Below, piece after piece: positions 16,275 to 26,636 of a stretch of 64,000 nt of DNA. Within the stretch, counting starts at the first letter, position 1, and each line of letters starts with the position of its first letter. The notes beneath the pieces were generated by a model that ran no database searches, had not been told where the DNA came from, and saw only the letters and a list, made by a program, of their open reading frames with translations. Source of the DNA: Pseudomonas sp. JM0905a (lineage in GTDB: Bacteria; Pseudomonadota; Gammaproteobacteria; Pseudomonadales; Pseudomonadaceae); contig NZ_JACXBU010000005.1 of the NCBI RefSeq assembly GCF_014700075.1, forward strand, positions 124,001 to 188,000, written 5' to 3'. A program made the position numbers and the translations under genes.

Positions 16275-16374
16275 CTGTAGGGGCGATTTCAATCGCCAAG
16301 CAGGCTGAAGGTCTGCCCTGCGGTGTCCGTTAGGGCAACTGCGTTGCCCTTGGCGAATGAATTCGCCCCTACAG
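16275..16374. repeat. paired REP-like palindromes in inverted orientation
   Basis: A GGCGATTTCAATCGCC unit (16282-16297) and an inverted GGCGAATGAATTCGCC unit (16352-16367) flank a 54-bp centre. The outer sequences CTGTAGGGGCGA and TCGCCCCTACAG are complementary, so the whole ~100 bp can fold as one structure. The pair at 33639-33736 has the same design. Confidence 0.8.
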
Positions 16375-16378
16375 AAGC

Positions 16379-16410
16379 AAAAAAGCCCCGCATTTGCGGG
16401 GCTTTTTCTT
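16379..16410. terminator. bidirectional intrinsic terminator
   Basis: An A-tract, AAAGCCCCGC, a short ATTT loop, GCGGGGCTTT and a T-tract form a strong hairpin with T-runs on both strands. It separates the convergent PA2778-like peptidase gene and the SDR gene. Confidence 0.9.
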
Positions 16411-16421
16411 TGGCGCTGGCC

Positions 16422-17180
16422 TTACAGGCGCAGGCCGCCGTCCAGCTCCAGGACACGACCGGTGTAGTAGTCGTTTTCCAGGATGTAGGCGACCGAGTGG
16501 GCGATTTCCATCGGCTTGCCCAGGCGACGCAGGGGGATGCCCGAGGTCATCTTTTCCAGGGCTTCCGGCTTCATGCTGGCGACCATGTCGGTCTCGATGA
16601 AGCCCGGGGCCACGCCAGCCACGCGGATGCCGTAGCGAGCCAGTTCCTTCGCCCAGACCACGGTGTCGGCAGCCACACCGGCCTTGGCGGCCGAGTAGTT
16701 GGCCTGGCCCATGTTGCCGGCGCGGGAGATGGAGGAGATGTTGATGATCGCGCCCTGGTTTTCCAGTTCGATCATCTTGGCGGCGACTTCGCGGGTGCAG
16801 AGGAACACGCCGGTCAGGTTGACGTCGATCACCGCCTGCCACTGGGCCAGGCTCATCTTGGTCATTTCGCCGTCCTTGACCTTGATGGTCAGGCCGTCGC
16901 GCAGGATGCCGGCATTGTTCACCAGGCCGTTGATGGCGCCGAAATCTTCGGCCACCTGGGCGACCATGTGGGTCACCTGCTCTTCGTTGGCCACGTTGCA
17001 GATGTAAGCGCGCGCATCGCCACCGGCGGCCTTGCAGGCGGCTACGGCTTCATCCAGTTTTTCCTGATTCAGGTCCACCAGGGCGAGCTTTGCGCCCTTG
17101 GCGGCCAGATACTCACCCATTGCACGGCCGAGGCCCTGGCAACCACCGGTAATGATGATGACCTTGTCTTTGAGTTGCAT
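16422..17180 (-). CDS. FabG-like short-chain dehydrogenase/reductase
   Basis: From the ATG at 17180 (GGGGA upstream) the protein has 252 residues. It shows the Rossmann signature [17 protein letters not shown] (TGxxxGxG, residues ~11-17), NNAG (NAGILRDGL) and the catalytic Ser-Tyr-Lys set in [21 protein letters not shown]. The C-terminus PGFIETDM...[12 protein letters not shown] is FabG-like. It is likely a 3-oxoacyl-[ACP or CoA] reductase using NADPH. It is not in a fab operon but divergent from hugZ, as in the PA4389-PA4388 region of P. aeruginosa. A longer upstream open frame lacks coding character. Confidence 0.88.
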   Translation of the reverse strand: MQLKDKVIIITGGCQGLGRAMGEYLAAKGAKLALVDLNQEKLDEAVAACKAAGGDARAYICNVANEEQVTHMVAQVAEDFGAINGLVNNAGILRDGLTIKVKDGEMTKMSLAQWQAVIDVNLTGVFLCTREVAAKMIELENQGAIINISSISRAGNMGQANYSAAKAGVAADTVVWAKELARYGIRVAGVAPGFIETDMVASMKPEALEKMTSGIPLRRLGKPMEIAHSVAYILENDYYTGRVLELDGGLRL

Positions 17181-17284
17181 GAGAATCCCCTCGAATATCT
17201 GTCGCTTTGCCCCCGCTTGCGACCTGAAACCGCTATTCTGGTCGCTCGTCCGTTTCCGACGGATTCTTTGCGAGGAGTCATAAG

Positions 17285-18016
17285 GTGAGCGTGAAAGCCG
17301 CAAAGCATGCACGAGAATTGCTGCTCAAGGAATACCAGGGTGTGCTGTCCACCCATTCCAAAGCCATGCCGGGCTTCCCTTTCGGATCAGTGGTTCCCTA
17401 TTGCCTGGATGCCGAAGGCAGGCCGCTGATCCTCATCAGCCGCATCGCCCAGCACACCCATAACCTGCAGAAAGACGCCAGGTGCTCCCTGCTGGTAGGC
17501 GAGCGCGGTGCCGAAGATGTCCAGGCCGCCGGCCGCCTGACCCTGCTGGCAGAAGCGCGGCAGATCCTTGATGCCGCCGAGGTGGAAGCCGCCGCCACCC
17601 GTTATTACCGCTATTTCCCCCATGCGGCGGACTACCACAGCACCCACGACTTCGATTTCTGGCGCCTGGAGCCGGTACGCGCCCGCTTCATCGGCGGTTT
17701 TGGCGCCATCCACTGGGTGGATCAACTGGTGCTGACCAACGCGTTCGCCGGCGAGGGTGAAATCTCCATGCTGGAGCACATGAACAGCGACCACGCCAAT
17801 GCCATCGCCCACTATGTGGAACTGGCCGGGCTGCCGAAGGAGCCTGCCGCAGAGATGGTCGGAATCGACACTGAGGGATTCCACCTACGCATTGGTCAGA
17901 CACTTCACTGGCTACCCTTCCCAACATCCTGTAACAACCCTGGCGCGGTCCGTCAGGCCCTGGTACAGCTGGCTCGCGCCGAATCCTGGCCGACCAGTGG
18001 AGAGGCAGTGGCTTGA
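17285..18016 (+). CDS. hugZ: HugZ-family heme-utilisation / pyridoxamine 5'-phosphate oxidase-like protein
   Basis: The 243-residue protein starts at GTG with GAGGAG 12 bp upstream. The N-terminal split-barrel flavin-reductase-like domain contains [24 protein letters not shown] and [24 protein letters not shown]. The C-terminal DUF2470-type domain contains [25 protein letters not shown] and [11 protein letters not shown]. HugZ proteins bind haem and some degrade it; others are PNPOx-like with unknown role. It is the PA4388-like neighbour of fxsA and groES; fxsA starts 66 bp downstream. Confidence 0.85.
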   Translation: MSVKAAKHARELLLKEYQGVLSTHSKAMPGFPFGSVVPYCLDAEGRPLILISRIAQHTHNLQKDARCSLLVGERGAEDVQAAGRLTLLAEARQILDAAEVEAAATRYYRYFPHAADYHSTHDFDFWRLEPVRARFIGGFGAIHWVDQLVLTNAFAGEGEISMLEHMNSDHANAIAHYVELAGLPKEPAAEMVGIDTEGFHLRIGQTLHWLPFPTSCNNPGAVRQALVQLARAESWPTSGEAVA

Positions 18017-18082
18017 ATTGGGAGGAGGTCGGCTTCATCTAACGGATTACCGGAAGCCGTTCTTCCACCAAGGAAACCCCTG

Positions 18083-18535
18083 ATGCGCGCTTTTCTCTTT
18101 CTGTTCCTGCTCTTTCCGCTGATCGAGCTGGCCGTCCTGATCCAGGTCGGTAGTGCGATCGGCGTCCTGCCGACCCTGCTGCTGGTGATCGGTACCGCCG
18201 TGCTCGGCAGCGTCCTGCTGCGGGTGGCCGGCGTCGCCACCGCCTGGCGTGCCCGCGAGCGCCTGGCCCGCGGCGAGGTGCCTGAGCAGGAAATGCTCGA
18301 AGGCCTGCTGATCGCCGTCGGCGGTGGTTTGTTGCTGTTGCCGGGTTTCATCAGCGACATCTTCGGCCTGTTGTGCCTGATCCCCTTCACCCGCCGCCTG
18401 TTCATCCGCAGCCTGCGCCAGCGCGCCGAAGCCCAGGCCATCCGCCAGCGCGCCTTCGCCGACGACCTGGCCGCTCGCAGTGGTCAGACCCGCCCGCACG
18501 TGATCGAGGGCGAATACGAGCGTCGCGACCAATAA
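18083..18535 (+). CDS. fxsA: FxsA family membrane protein
   Basis: The 150-residue protein has FxsA/YtxB features: MRAFLFLFLLFPLIELAVLIQVGSAIG, a second helix pair (LPTLLLVIGTAVLGSVLLRVAG), ARERLARGEVPEQEMLEGLLIAVGGGLLLLPGFISDIFGLLCLIPFTR, then a basic C-terminal tail. FxsA is an inner-membrane protein; in E. coli overproduction affects F-plasmid exclusion of phage T7, but its normal role is unknown. It sits directly upstream of groES as in other pseudomonads. AAGGAAAC precedes the ATG. Confidence 0.9.
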   Translation: MRAFLFLFLLFPLIELAVLIQVGSAIGVLPTLLLVIGTAVLGSVLLRVAGVATAWRARERLARGEVPEQEMLEGLLIAVGGGLLLLPGFISDIFGLLCLIPFTRRLFIRSLRQRAEAQAIRQRAFADDLAARSGQTRPHVIEGEYERRDQ

Positions 18536-18559
18536 AGTGCATTTTTTTTGTGGGTGCCC

Positions 18560-18586
18560 CTTGAAATGGTTCCAGGCGCCCCTATG
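18560..18586 (+). promoter_or_regulatory. sigma-32 heat-shock promoter of groES-groEL
   Basis: CTTGAAA (18560-18566) is a perfect sigma-32 -35 element. Twelve bases later comes CCCCTAT (18579-18585), one substitution from the CCCCATNT -10 element. The start site would be near 18592, leaving a leader of about 138 nt before groES. Confidence 0.85.
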
Positions 18587-18591
18587 TATCC

Positions 18592-18729
18592 GTCACCGCA
18601 AGGTTCCTGCCCGACGGCAGGTCAGATTCCAGCGGCGCGCCCGACGCGCTGCAACCGGCCCCGCCGGACATTACCAACCCGCCGGTGCAAGCACCGGTCG
18701 AGCAACAACACTATTGGGAGAGATCGACA
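18592..18729 (+). ncRNA. structured groES leader (candidate Pseudomon-groES RNA motif)
   Basis: The leader contains a CCTGCC-CGAC-GGCAGG tetraloop hairpin (18606-18621) and a CCGGT-GCAAGC-ACCGG hairpin (about 18682-18697), separated by a GC-rich stretch. A conserved cis-RNA named Pseudomon-groES has been described upstream of groES in Pseudomonas; position and structure suggest this is it. A covariance-model match was not run. Confidence 0.55.
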
Positions 18730-19023
18730 ATGAAGCTTCGTCCTCTGCATGACCGCGTCGTCATCCGTCGCAGCGAAGAAGAGACCAAAACCGCTGGCGG
18801 CATCGTGCTGCCGGGCTCGGCCGCCGAGAAGCCGAACCGTGGCGAAGTCGTCGCTGTAGGTACCGGTCGCCTGCTGGACAACGGCGAAGTGCGTCCGCTG
18901 GCCGTCAAGGTCGGTGATCAGGTGGTGTTTGGCCCGTACTCTGGCAGCAACACCATCAAGGTCGATGGCGAAGAACTGCTGGTGATGGGCGAGAGCGAAA
19001 TCCTCGCCGTCGTCGAAGCCTGA
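18730..19023 (+). CDS. groES: co-chaperonin GroES (Cpn10)
   Basis: The 97-residue protein begins [18 protein letters not shown] and contains the mobile-loop segment [24 protein letters not shown] and the C-terminal [18 protein letters not shown], all diagnostic. The heptamer caps GroEL and forms the folding chamber in the cytoplasm. GGGAGA precedes the ATG; an in-frame upstream ATG would add 15 residues and is not used. groEL follows 48 bp downstream; a sigma-32 promoter lies upstream. Confidence 0.98.
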   Translation: MKLRPLHDRVVIRRSEEETKTAGGIVLPGSAAEKPNRGEVVAVGTGRLLDNGEVRPLAVKVGDQVVFGPYSGSNTIKVDGEELLVMGESEILAVVEA

Positions 19024-19059
19024 GTTCCGCGAATCTCCGTTTAAACACCAAAGAATTGA

Positions 19060-20712
<1,653 letters not shown>

Positions 20713-20737
20713 GCCACCCGGCCATCCGGTCCGAAGG

Positions 20738-20763
20738 AGCCCCGCCTTGTGCGGGGCTTTTTC
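20738..20763 (+). terminator. intrinsic terminator of groESL
   Basis: AGCCCCGC-CTTGT-GCGGGGCT followed by TTTTTC lies 26 bp after the groEL stop. Confidence 0.92.
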
Positions 20764-20904
20764 TTGTCCGCGAGAATGCGCGGGAGCACGCCGCGTGGTT
20801 ATGATCGGTGACTGGGCGCCGATGGGGACTTCCACGGGAAACCCAATTGAAGGTGCGTTGGCCGGCAAGCGGCTATCACTGGGCTGTTGAATGGAGTTGA
20901 GCCG

Positions 20905-21588
20905 ATGCGGATCCTGCTAGTCGAAGACAACAACGACATCCTCGCCAACATGGTCGACTTCCTCGAACTCAAGGGCTACAGCGTCGACTGCGCGCGGGAC
21001 GGGCTCTCCGGCCTGCACCTGGCCAGCAGCGAGCACTATGACCTGATCGTGCTCGACATCATGTTGCCGGGGCTGGATGGCTACAACCTCTGCCGCCGCC
21101 TGCGCGAAGAAGCCCGGCGCGATACGCCGGTCATCATGCTCACCGCCCGCGATGGCCTGGACGACCGGCTCCAGGGCTTCAAGTCCGGCGCTGACGACTA
21201 CTTGCTCAAGCCTTTCGCATTGTCCGAGCTGGCTGCCCGCATCGAGGCGGTGTTGCGCCGTTCCCAGGGCGGCGGCAAGCGCAGCCTGAAGGTGGCTGAC
21301 CTCAGCTATGACCTGGACACGCTGGAGGTCACTCGCGCGGGCAAGACGCTCAAGCTCAATCCCATCGGTCTCAAGCTGCTGGCCGTGCTGATGCAGAAGA
21401 GTCCGCACCTGGTGCGCCGCGAAGCGCTGGAGGAGGCGTTGTGGGGAGATGACTGCCCCGACAGCGACAGCCTGCGCAGCCACATCCACCAGCTGCGCCA
21501 GGTGATCGACAAACCCTTCGGCAAGCCTCTGCTGCACACCATGCATGGGCTGGGCTACCGTCTGGCGGAGTCGGCTGATGGAGTTTAA
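20905..21588 (+). CDS. colR: response regulator ColR (OmpR family)
   Basis: The 227-residue protein has a receiver domain (RILLVEDNNDILANMVDFLELKGY, phosphoacceptor Asp in LIVLDIMLPGLDGY, Thr/Lys in MLTARDG and LLKPFAL). A winged-helix DNA-binding domain follows (LNPIGLKLLAVLMQKSPHLVRREALEEALWGDD...SHIHQLRQVIDKPF...HGLGYRLAE). Sequence and position four genes after groEL-type chaperonin in P. aeruginosa (PA4381) point to ColR, which with ColS maintains membrane integrity and responds to zinc and other metals in pseudomonads. The start codon is chosen at MRILLVED. It overlaps colS by 11 bp. Confidence 0.88.
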   Translation: MRILLVEDNNDILANMVDFLELKGYSVDCARDGLSGLHLASSEHYDLIVLDIMLPGLDGYNLCRRLREEARRDTPVIMLTARDGLDDRLQGFKSGADDYLLKPFALSELAARIEAVLRRSQGGGKRSLKVADLSYDLDTLEVTRAGKTLKLNPIGLKLLAVLMQKSPHLVRREALEEALWGDDCPDSDSLRSHIHQLRQVIDKPFGKPLLHTMHGLGYRLAESADGV

Positions 21589-22867
21589 GCAAAGCCTCGC
21601 TCGACGGATTCTCATCGCCTTCGTTCTGATGACCGCTCTCGTGGGCGGCACCTTCGCGGTGGGGATCATCGAGGTGGTGCACGTAATCGAGGAGCAGTTG
21701 ATCTCCCGCGACCTGAACAACGAGCTTACGCGGGTCCTGACCCAGAACATCGCCCAGGGCCGGACCCCCAGCCTGGACAGCGACACCCGTTTCTACAGCA
21801 GCGATGGGCATGGCCCCTATGCGCTGCCGGAAGACCTCGCCGGGTTGAAGCTGGGTTTCCACGAAGTCTTCGAGGGGGAGAATTCCTACCACGCGCTGGT
21901 GCGCGAGATCGATGGCCGGCGGTATGTGATGCTGCAGGACCAGAGCGATTTCGAGGCCCGTGAACAGGTGCTCTACCGCGTGGTAATGGTCGGCTTCGGC
22001 ATCAGCGTGGTGCTGGCCCTGCTGCTGGGCTGGCTGCTGGCGCGCAAGGTCATCGAGCCCGTGGTGCGTCTTGCCGGCCAGGTCCGCCATCGCGACCAGT
22101 TGCTGGGCATGGCGCCGCCGCTGGCGCCGGATTACGCCTCCGACGAGGTGGGCCAACTGGCCCAGGCTTTCGACGACACCCTGGGCCGGCTGCATGACGT
22201 TCTGAACCGCGAGCGCCTCTTCACCAGTGACGTCAGCCACGAGTTGCGTACGCCGCTGATGGTGCTGGCCACATCCTGCGAGCTGTTGGCGGAAAACCCC
22301 AGCCTCGATGCCCGGGGCCGCACTCAGGTGGAGCGTATCGCCCGTGCCACCGAGGAAATGCGCGACCTGGTGCAGACCTTCCTGATGCTGGCGCGCTCCC
22401 AGCGCGACGAGGCCAGTGTGGCGCCTCAGGCGAGCTTGAGCAGTGTGGCCGATGACCTCGCCAGCCAATGGCGCGGCGCTATCGAGTACAAGGGGCTGCG
22501 CTTCGAATATCAGCCGGGGCAGCCCCAGGAGCGGTGCTACAACGCTTCCTTCCTGCGCTCGGTGCTGGGCAATCTGCTGCGCAACGCCCTGCACTACACC
22601 GACAGCGGCAGTATCCGCCTGGTATTGAAGGACGATGGATTCGTCGTGGAGGACAGCGGCGTCGGCATCCCTGAGGAGGATCGCGAGGCGATGTTCCGTC
22701 CGTTCGTCCGAGGGCCAGCCAGGCGTGGCGACGGCCTGGGTCTGGGCCTTTCGCTGGTACAGCGGATCTGCGACAACCAGGGCTGGACGGTCAGCCTGAG
22801 CGCCTCTCAGCCCACGGGTTGCCGCTTCGAGGTGGACCTCAAGGGAAACGCCAATCCCTCTTCTTGA
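21578..22867 (+). CDS. colS: sensor histidine kinase ColS
   Basis: The ATG at 21578, inside the end of colR, gives 429 residues. Two membrane helices (ILIAFVLMTALVGGTFAVGIIEVV near 10-33 and VVMVGFGISVVLALLLGWLLA near 140-160) enclose a ~100-residue periplasmic sensor domain rich in acidic residues. HAMP-like linker, H-box with autophosphorylated His in SHELRTPLMVL, N-box LRNALHYTDSG and G-boxes EDSGVGIP and GDGLGLGLSLV follow. It is the partner of ColR. In P. putida the ColS periplasmic loop carries an ExxE metal-sensing motif; here acidic pairs such as EEQ and EDL occur, but I cannot assign the exact site. Confidence 0.87.
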   Translation: MEFKQSLARRILIAFVLMTALVGGTFAVGIIEVVHVIEEQLISRDLNNELTRVLTQNIAQGRTPSLDSDTRFYSSDGHGPYALPEDLAGLKLGFHEVFEGENSYHALVREIDGRRYVMLQDQSDFEAREQVLYRVVMVGFGISVVLALLLGWLLARKVIEPVVRLAGQVRHRDQLLGMAPPLAPDYASDEVGQLAQAFDDTLGRLHDVLNRERLFTSDVSHELRTPLMVLATSCELLAENPSLDARGRTQVERIARATEEMRDLVQTFLMLARSQRDEASVAPQASLSSVADDLASQWRGAIEYKGLRFEYQPGQPQERCYNASFLRSVLGNLLRNALHYTDSGSIRLVLKDDGFVVEDSGVGIPEEDREAMFRPFVRGPARRGDGLGLGLSLVQRICDNQGWTVSLSASQPTGCRFEVDLKGNANPSS

Positions 22868-23158
22868 CGATTTTTTCACCAGTTGCTGGCTACATTGGCC
22901 AGCAAGCATTCCCCGGCCCGCCCTGAAGTTTCCGTTCACTCGAACTGCAACAATCGGCTGCTAACCTCGACCGCCTGAACCAGGGCGGCAGTCTTTCGGC
23001 TGGCCAGATGGAGCCGGAGAAGGCCCGGCAGTGGGCCCCGCTCCTGCGTGCGGCCTGGGGAGGAAAAGGCGCCATTCGTCGCTGCATTGGGCACACGGGT
23101 AGTTGCTGATCTACGGTTATGAAGCAGCGTTTGGCAGCGCTATCAAGGGGTTGCGATC
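22868..23158. other. 291-bp intergenic region after colS
   Basis: A dyad TTGCTGGC-N7-GCCAGCAA (22883-22905) follows colS, preceded rather than followed by a T-run on the plus strand, so it is not a clear terminator. A 31-codon frame from an internal ATG has no ribosome binding site. Nothing else is recognised. The promoter of the following small secreted-protein gene must lie here. Confidence 0.5.
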
Positions 23159-23383
23159 ATGAAGTTAGAAGTCACGCGAGCTTTGTTCCTCGTCGGCGCC
23201 TTGGGGGTGGCTTCCCTGGCGGTGGCTGCCTGGCATGAGCCTTCGCCCTCCGTGGTCAGCGTCAACGGCCTGGGTTACTGCCCGCTACCACCCAATGCCC
23301 GGCTGAAGGTCAATGTGCAGCCGGACCAGAACCTGCTGCTGTTCATGTTTGGCCTGTCGCAGGGACTACGTGGCCAGGAGTGA
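23159..23383 (+). CDS. small putative secreted protein, unknown function
   Basis: The 74-residue product has a typical signal sequence or N-terminal anchor (TRALFLVGALGVASLAVAAW, possible cleavage after AVA or AAW). The mature part is about 45 residues with one cysteine (GYCPLPPN) and a hydrophobic FMFGLSQGL stretch. AGGGGTTGCG precedes the ATG, and an intrinsic terminator lies 15 bp after the stop, which supports a real gene. I do not recognise a family. It stands between colRS and the RND pump genes. Confidence 0.6.
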   Translation: MKLEVTRALFLVGALGVASLAVAAWHEPSPSVVSVNGLGYCPLPPNARLKVNVQPDQNLLLFMFGLSQGLRGQE

Positions 23384-23397
23384 GGGCCGGATTAAAA

Positions 23398-23423
23398 GAA
23401 ACCCCGCGAAAGCGGGGTTTTTT
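23398..23423 (+). terminator. intrinsic terminator after small secreted-protein gene
   Basis: AACCCCGC-GAAA-GCGGGGTT with a GAAA tetraloop is followed by a TTTT run. Confidence 0.92.
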
Positions 23424-23511
23424 GATTGCCTCTAAGTAGGTTGCGGCTGAGAGCCCGACATTACCAGGCATAAGTCCGCTCGTTGGGCGTCGCTTCGCTC
23501 TGCGCCAACCT

Positions 23512-23545
23512 ACGAAAAGCCCCGCAATTGCGGGGCTTTTTTCGT
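23512..23545. terminator. bidirectional terminator at the 3' end of mexW-like gene
   Basis: ACGAAAAGCCCCGCAA and its near-exact complement ending CTTTTTTCGT form a long symmetrical stem with T-runs on both strands, 12 bp past the RND pump stop codon. Upstream (about 23445-23515) is a copy of the CGTTGGGC...CCAACCTACG repeat family. Confidence 0.9.
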
Positions 23546-23556
23546 CAGCTCGGAAT

Positions 23557-26500
23557 TCAGTGGCTGGTCGCCGGCTGGCCTTCGGGCTGCAGATCCTTCT
23601 TCGCCAGCAGTGTATACACGCAAGGCAGCACGAAGAGGGTGAACAGCGTACCAATGGACATGCCGGTGGCGATCACCAAGCCGATATCGAAGCGGCTGAC
23701 CGCGCCGGCGCCGGTGGCGATGATCAGCGGCACCATGCCGAACACCATCGCCGCGGTGGTCATCAGGACCGGCCGCAGACGGATGGCGGCGGCTTCCTCC
23801 ACCGCTTCGCGCGCCGACAGGCCCTTCTCGCGGCGCAGCTGGTTGGCGAACTCCACGATCAGGATGCCGTGCTTGCTGATCAGGCCGATCAGCGTCACCA
23901 GGCCCACCTGGGTGTAGATGTTCATGCTCGACCAGCCGAGGAACAGCGGGATCAGCGCACCGCAGATGGACAGCGGCACCGTCACCAGGATCACCAGCGG
24001 GTCGCGGAAGCTCTCGAACTGCGCAGCCAGCACCAGGAAGATGATCGCCAGCGCCAACGCGAAGGTGACGTAGAGCGCGCTGCCTTCCTGCACGTACTGG
24101 CGCGAGGCGCCGGCATAGTCGAAGCCGTAACCGCGTGGCGCTTCTTCGCGAGCGATCTGTGCCACGGTGTCGATGGCTTCGCCCATGCTCACCGTCGGGA
24201 AGCCTTCGATGATGGCCGAGTTGAGCTGCTGGAACTGCTTCAGGCGGGTCGGCCGGGCGCTGTCATGCACGCTGATCAGGGTCGACAGGGGCACCATGGC
24301 GCCGCTGTCGCTCTTCACGTAGTAGTTGCTCAGCCAGCCCGGATTGTCGCGATAGGCGCGCTCCACCTGGGCGATGACCTTGTAGCTGCGGCCGTCGATG
24401 GTGAAACGATTGATTTCACCTTCGCCCAGCAGGATCGCCAGGGTCGAACCCAGGTCCTCCATGGACACACCCATCTGCGCGGCCTTGGCCCGGTCGATGT
24501 CCACCACTACTTCCGGTTTGTCGAAAGCCAGATCGACGTTGAGGAAGGCGAACTTGCCCGACTCCATGGCTCGGGCCTTGATCCGCTCGGTCACCTGCAG
24601 CAGCGACTCGTAGTCATTGGGGGTGTTGACCACGAACTGGAACGGCAGGCCTTCACCCGTACCCGGCAGTGACGGCAGGTTGAAGCCGAAGATCTGCAGG
24701 CCCGGGATCTCATTGAGCTTGCCCTGGACCTCATGGAGCAGTTCCATCTGGGTGCGTTCGCGCTCATCCCAGGGTTTGAGCAGGAAGCCCCCGATGCCCG
24801 ACTGCACCCCGTCGAACCCGTTGATCTGGAACGAGGAGTAGTACTCGGGGAACTCCTTGAAGATCTTCACGAACTTCTCGGTGTAGGCGTTCAGGTAGTT
24901 CAGGTTGGTCGGCTGTGGGGCCTTGGCCATGATGAAGACGATGCCCTGGTCTTCGTCGGGGGCCAGTTCGCTCTTGGTGAACTTCAGCAGCACAGGGATC
25001 AGGCACAGCACGATGACCGCGAACACCACTACCACAGGACGGGTGTTGAGGGTGCCGTGCAGCGCGTGCTGGTAACGACGCTTGAGGCGGTCGAAGATCA
25101 TGTCCAGGCGGTGCGCGAGGCCCGTGGGGTTCTCGTCGTGGCGCAGCAGCTTGGAGCACATCATCGGCGACAGGGTCAGGGCGACGATGCCGGAGATGAT
25201 CACCGCGCCCGCAAGCGTCAGGGCGAATTCGCGGAACAGCGCACCGGTCAGGCCCTCGAGGAATCCGATGGGCGCGTACACCGCCGCCAGGGTGATGGTC
25301 ATGGAGATGACCGGCACGGCGATCTCGCGGGCACCTTCGATGGCCGCGTCGAAGGGTGTCTTGCCCTCTTCGATGTGTCGGTGGATGTTCTCCACTACCA
25401 CGATGGCGTCGTCCACCACCAGGCCGATGGCGAGCACCATGGCGAGCAGCGTCAGCAGGTTGATGGAGTAGCCCATCAGCTGCATGAAGAAGAGCACGCC
25501 GATCATCGACAGCGGGATGGTGATCACCGGGATCAGCACCGAGCGGAAGGCGCCGAGGAACAGGAAAACGACCACGATCACGATCAGCACCGCTTCGCCG
25601 AGGGTTTTCACCACTTCGTCGATGGAGGCCTGGATGAAGCGGGTGGCGTCGTAGGCGATGGAGACCTTGAGGTTCGGCGGCAGCTGGGATTCCAGCTCCG
25701 GCATGATCGCGCGCACGTGCTTGATCACGTCCAGCGGGTTGGCGCTGGGGGTGCCCTTGATGCCGATGTAGACCGAAGGAATACCGTCGAACGAGCTGAT
25801 GGAGTCGTAGTTCTCCGCGCCCATTTCCACCCGTGCGATGTCCCGTACCAGCACGCGGCTGTCACCCACCGTCTTCACCGGGATGGCGCCGAAGGCTTCC
25901 GGCGACTTGAGGTCGGTGGTGGCGTTGATGCTGGTGACCACGTACTGGCCCTTCACCTCGCCGGCGGCGGAGAGGAAGTTGTACTTGCGCACCGCGTCGC
26001 TGATGTCGTTGGCGGAGATGCCGTAGGCGGCCATCCGCACCGGGTCCAGCCACAGGCGCATGGCGAAGACCTGGTTGCCGAGGATTTCCGCCTCGGCCAT
26101 GCCGGGCAGGGTAGCCAGCTTGGGCTGGATCACCCGCGACAGGTAGTCGGTGATCTGCGGATTGGACAGTTCATCGCTATAGAAGCTGATGTACATCAGC
26201 GCCGTGGAGTCCGCCGCTTCCTTGGAGAGCACTGGGTCTTCGGCGTCCTGGGGCAACTGGTTCTTCACTTCGTTGGCCTTGGCCAGCAGTTCGGTGAAGA
26301 GCCGGTCGGAGTTGGCGCCGATGCGCGCATAGATCTGGATGACCGAGGCGTTCTGCTGGCTCGCCGAGGTCATGTAGTCGATGCCCTCGGCACTGGCCAG
26401 GCTCTGTTGCAGCGGCTGGGTGATGTAGCCCTGGATAGTCTCGGCATTGGCGCCGGGGTAGGCGGTGGTCACCGTGATCAGGGCGTTTTCCATCTGCGGG

Positions 26501-26610
26501 TACTGGCGAATGACCAGTTTGCTGAAGGCCTGCATGCCCAGCAGCACGATCAGCAGGCTGACCACGGTCGCCAGTACTGGGCGACGGATGAAAGGATCTG
26601 TGAAAGCCAT
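23557..26610 (-). CDS. mexW: RND multidrug efflux permease (MexW-like)
   Basis: The 1017-residue protein is a full-length HAE1-type RND transporter. It has helix 1 (PFIRRPVLATVVSLLIVLLGMQAF), pore/porter domain, the TM4 proton-relay motif GLVVDDAIVVVENIHRHIEEG, a second half beginning TRPVVVVFAVIVLCLIPVLL and the C-terminal helices ending SRFDIGLVIATGMSIGTLFTLFVLPCVYTLLAKKDL. It forms the inner-membrane trimer that exports drugs by proton antiport. Overall sequence and linkage to groEL/colRS agree with MexW of P. aeruginosa. It is transcribed after the adaptor gene (26-bp gap). No outer-membrane channel gene is adjacent, so OprM or another shared channel must serve, as for MexVW. Confidence 0.87.
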   Translation of the reverse strand: MAFTDPFIRRPVLATVVSLLIVLLGMQAFSKLVIRQYPQMENALITVTTAYPGANAETIQGYITQPLQQSLASAEGIDYMTSASQQNASVIQIYARIGANSDRLFTELLAKANEVKNQLPQDAEDPVLSKEAADSTALMYISFYSDELSNPQITDYLSRVIQPKLATLPGMAEAEILGNQVFAMRLWLDPVRMAAYGISANDISDAVRKYNFLSAAGEVKGQYVVTSINATTDLKSPEAFGAIPVKTVGDSRVLVRDIARVEMGAENYDSISSFDGIPSVYIGIKGTPSANPLDVIKHVRAIMPELESQLPPNLKVSIAYDATRFIQASIDEVVKTLGEAVLIVIVVVFLFLGAFRSVLIPVITIPLSMIGVLFFMQLMGYSINLLTLLAMVLAIGLVVDDAIVVVENIHRHIEEGKTPFDAAIEGAREIAVPVISMTITLAAVYAPIGFLEGLTGALFREFALTLAGAVIISGIVALTLSPMMCSKLLRHDENPTGLAHRLDMIFDRLKRRYQHALHGTLNTRPVVVVFAVIVLCLIPVLLKFTKSELAPDEDQGIVFIMAKAPQPTNLNYLNAYTEKFVKIFKEFPEYYSSFQINGFDGVQSGIGGFLLKPWDERERTQMELLHEVQGKLNEIPGLQIFGFNLPSLPGTGEGLPFQFVVNTPNDYESLLQVTERIKARAMESGKFAFLNVDLAFDKPEVVVDIDRAKAAQMGVSMEDLGSTLAILLGEGEINRFTIDGRSYKVIAQVERAYRDNPGWLSNYYVKSDSGAMVPLSTLISVHDSARPTRLKQFQQLNSAIIEGFPTVSMGEAIDTVAQIAREEAPRGYGFDYAGASRQYVQEGSALYVTFALALAIIFLVLAAQFESFRDPLVILVTVPLSICGALIPLFLGWSSMNIYTQVGLVTLIGLISKHGILIVEFANQLRREKGLSAREAVEEAAAIRLRPVLMTTAAMVFGMVPLIIATGAGAVSRFDIGLVIATGMSIGTLFTLFVLPCVYTLLAKKDLQPEGQPATSH

Positions 26611-26636
26611 GTTCCGTTCCTTCGCGCGTCTGTCGC

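Noticed and set aside
22883..22905. Hairpin after colS as an intrinsic terminator
   Set aside because: The T-run precedes the stem on the plus strand and none follows it on either strand.
22950..23108. 31-codon frame beginning with an internal ATG in the colS-downstream gap
   Set aside because: No ribosome binding site, very short, no coupling to neighbours.
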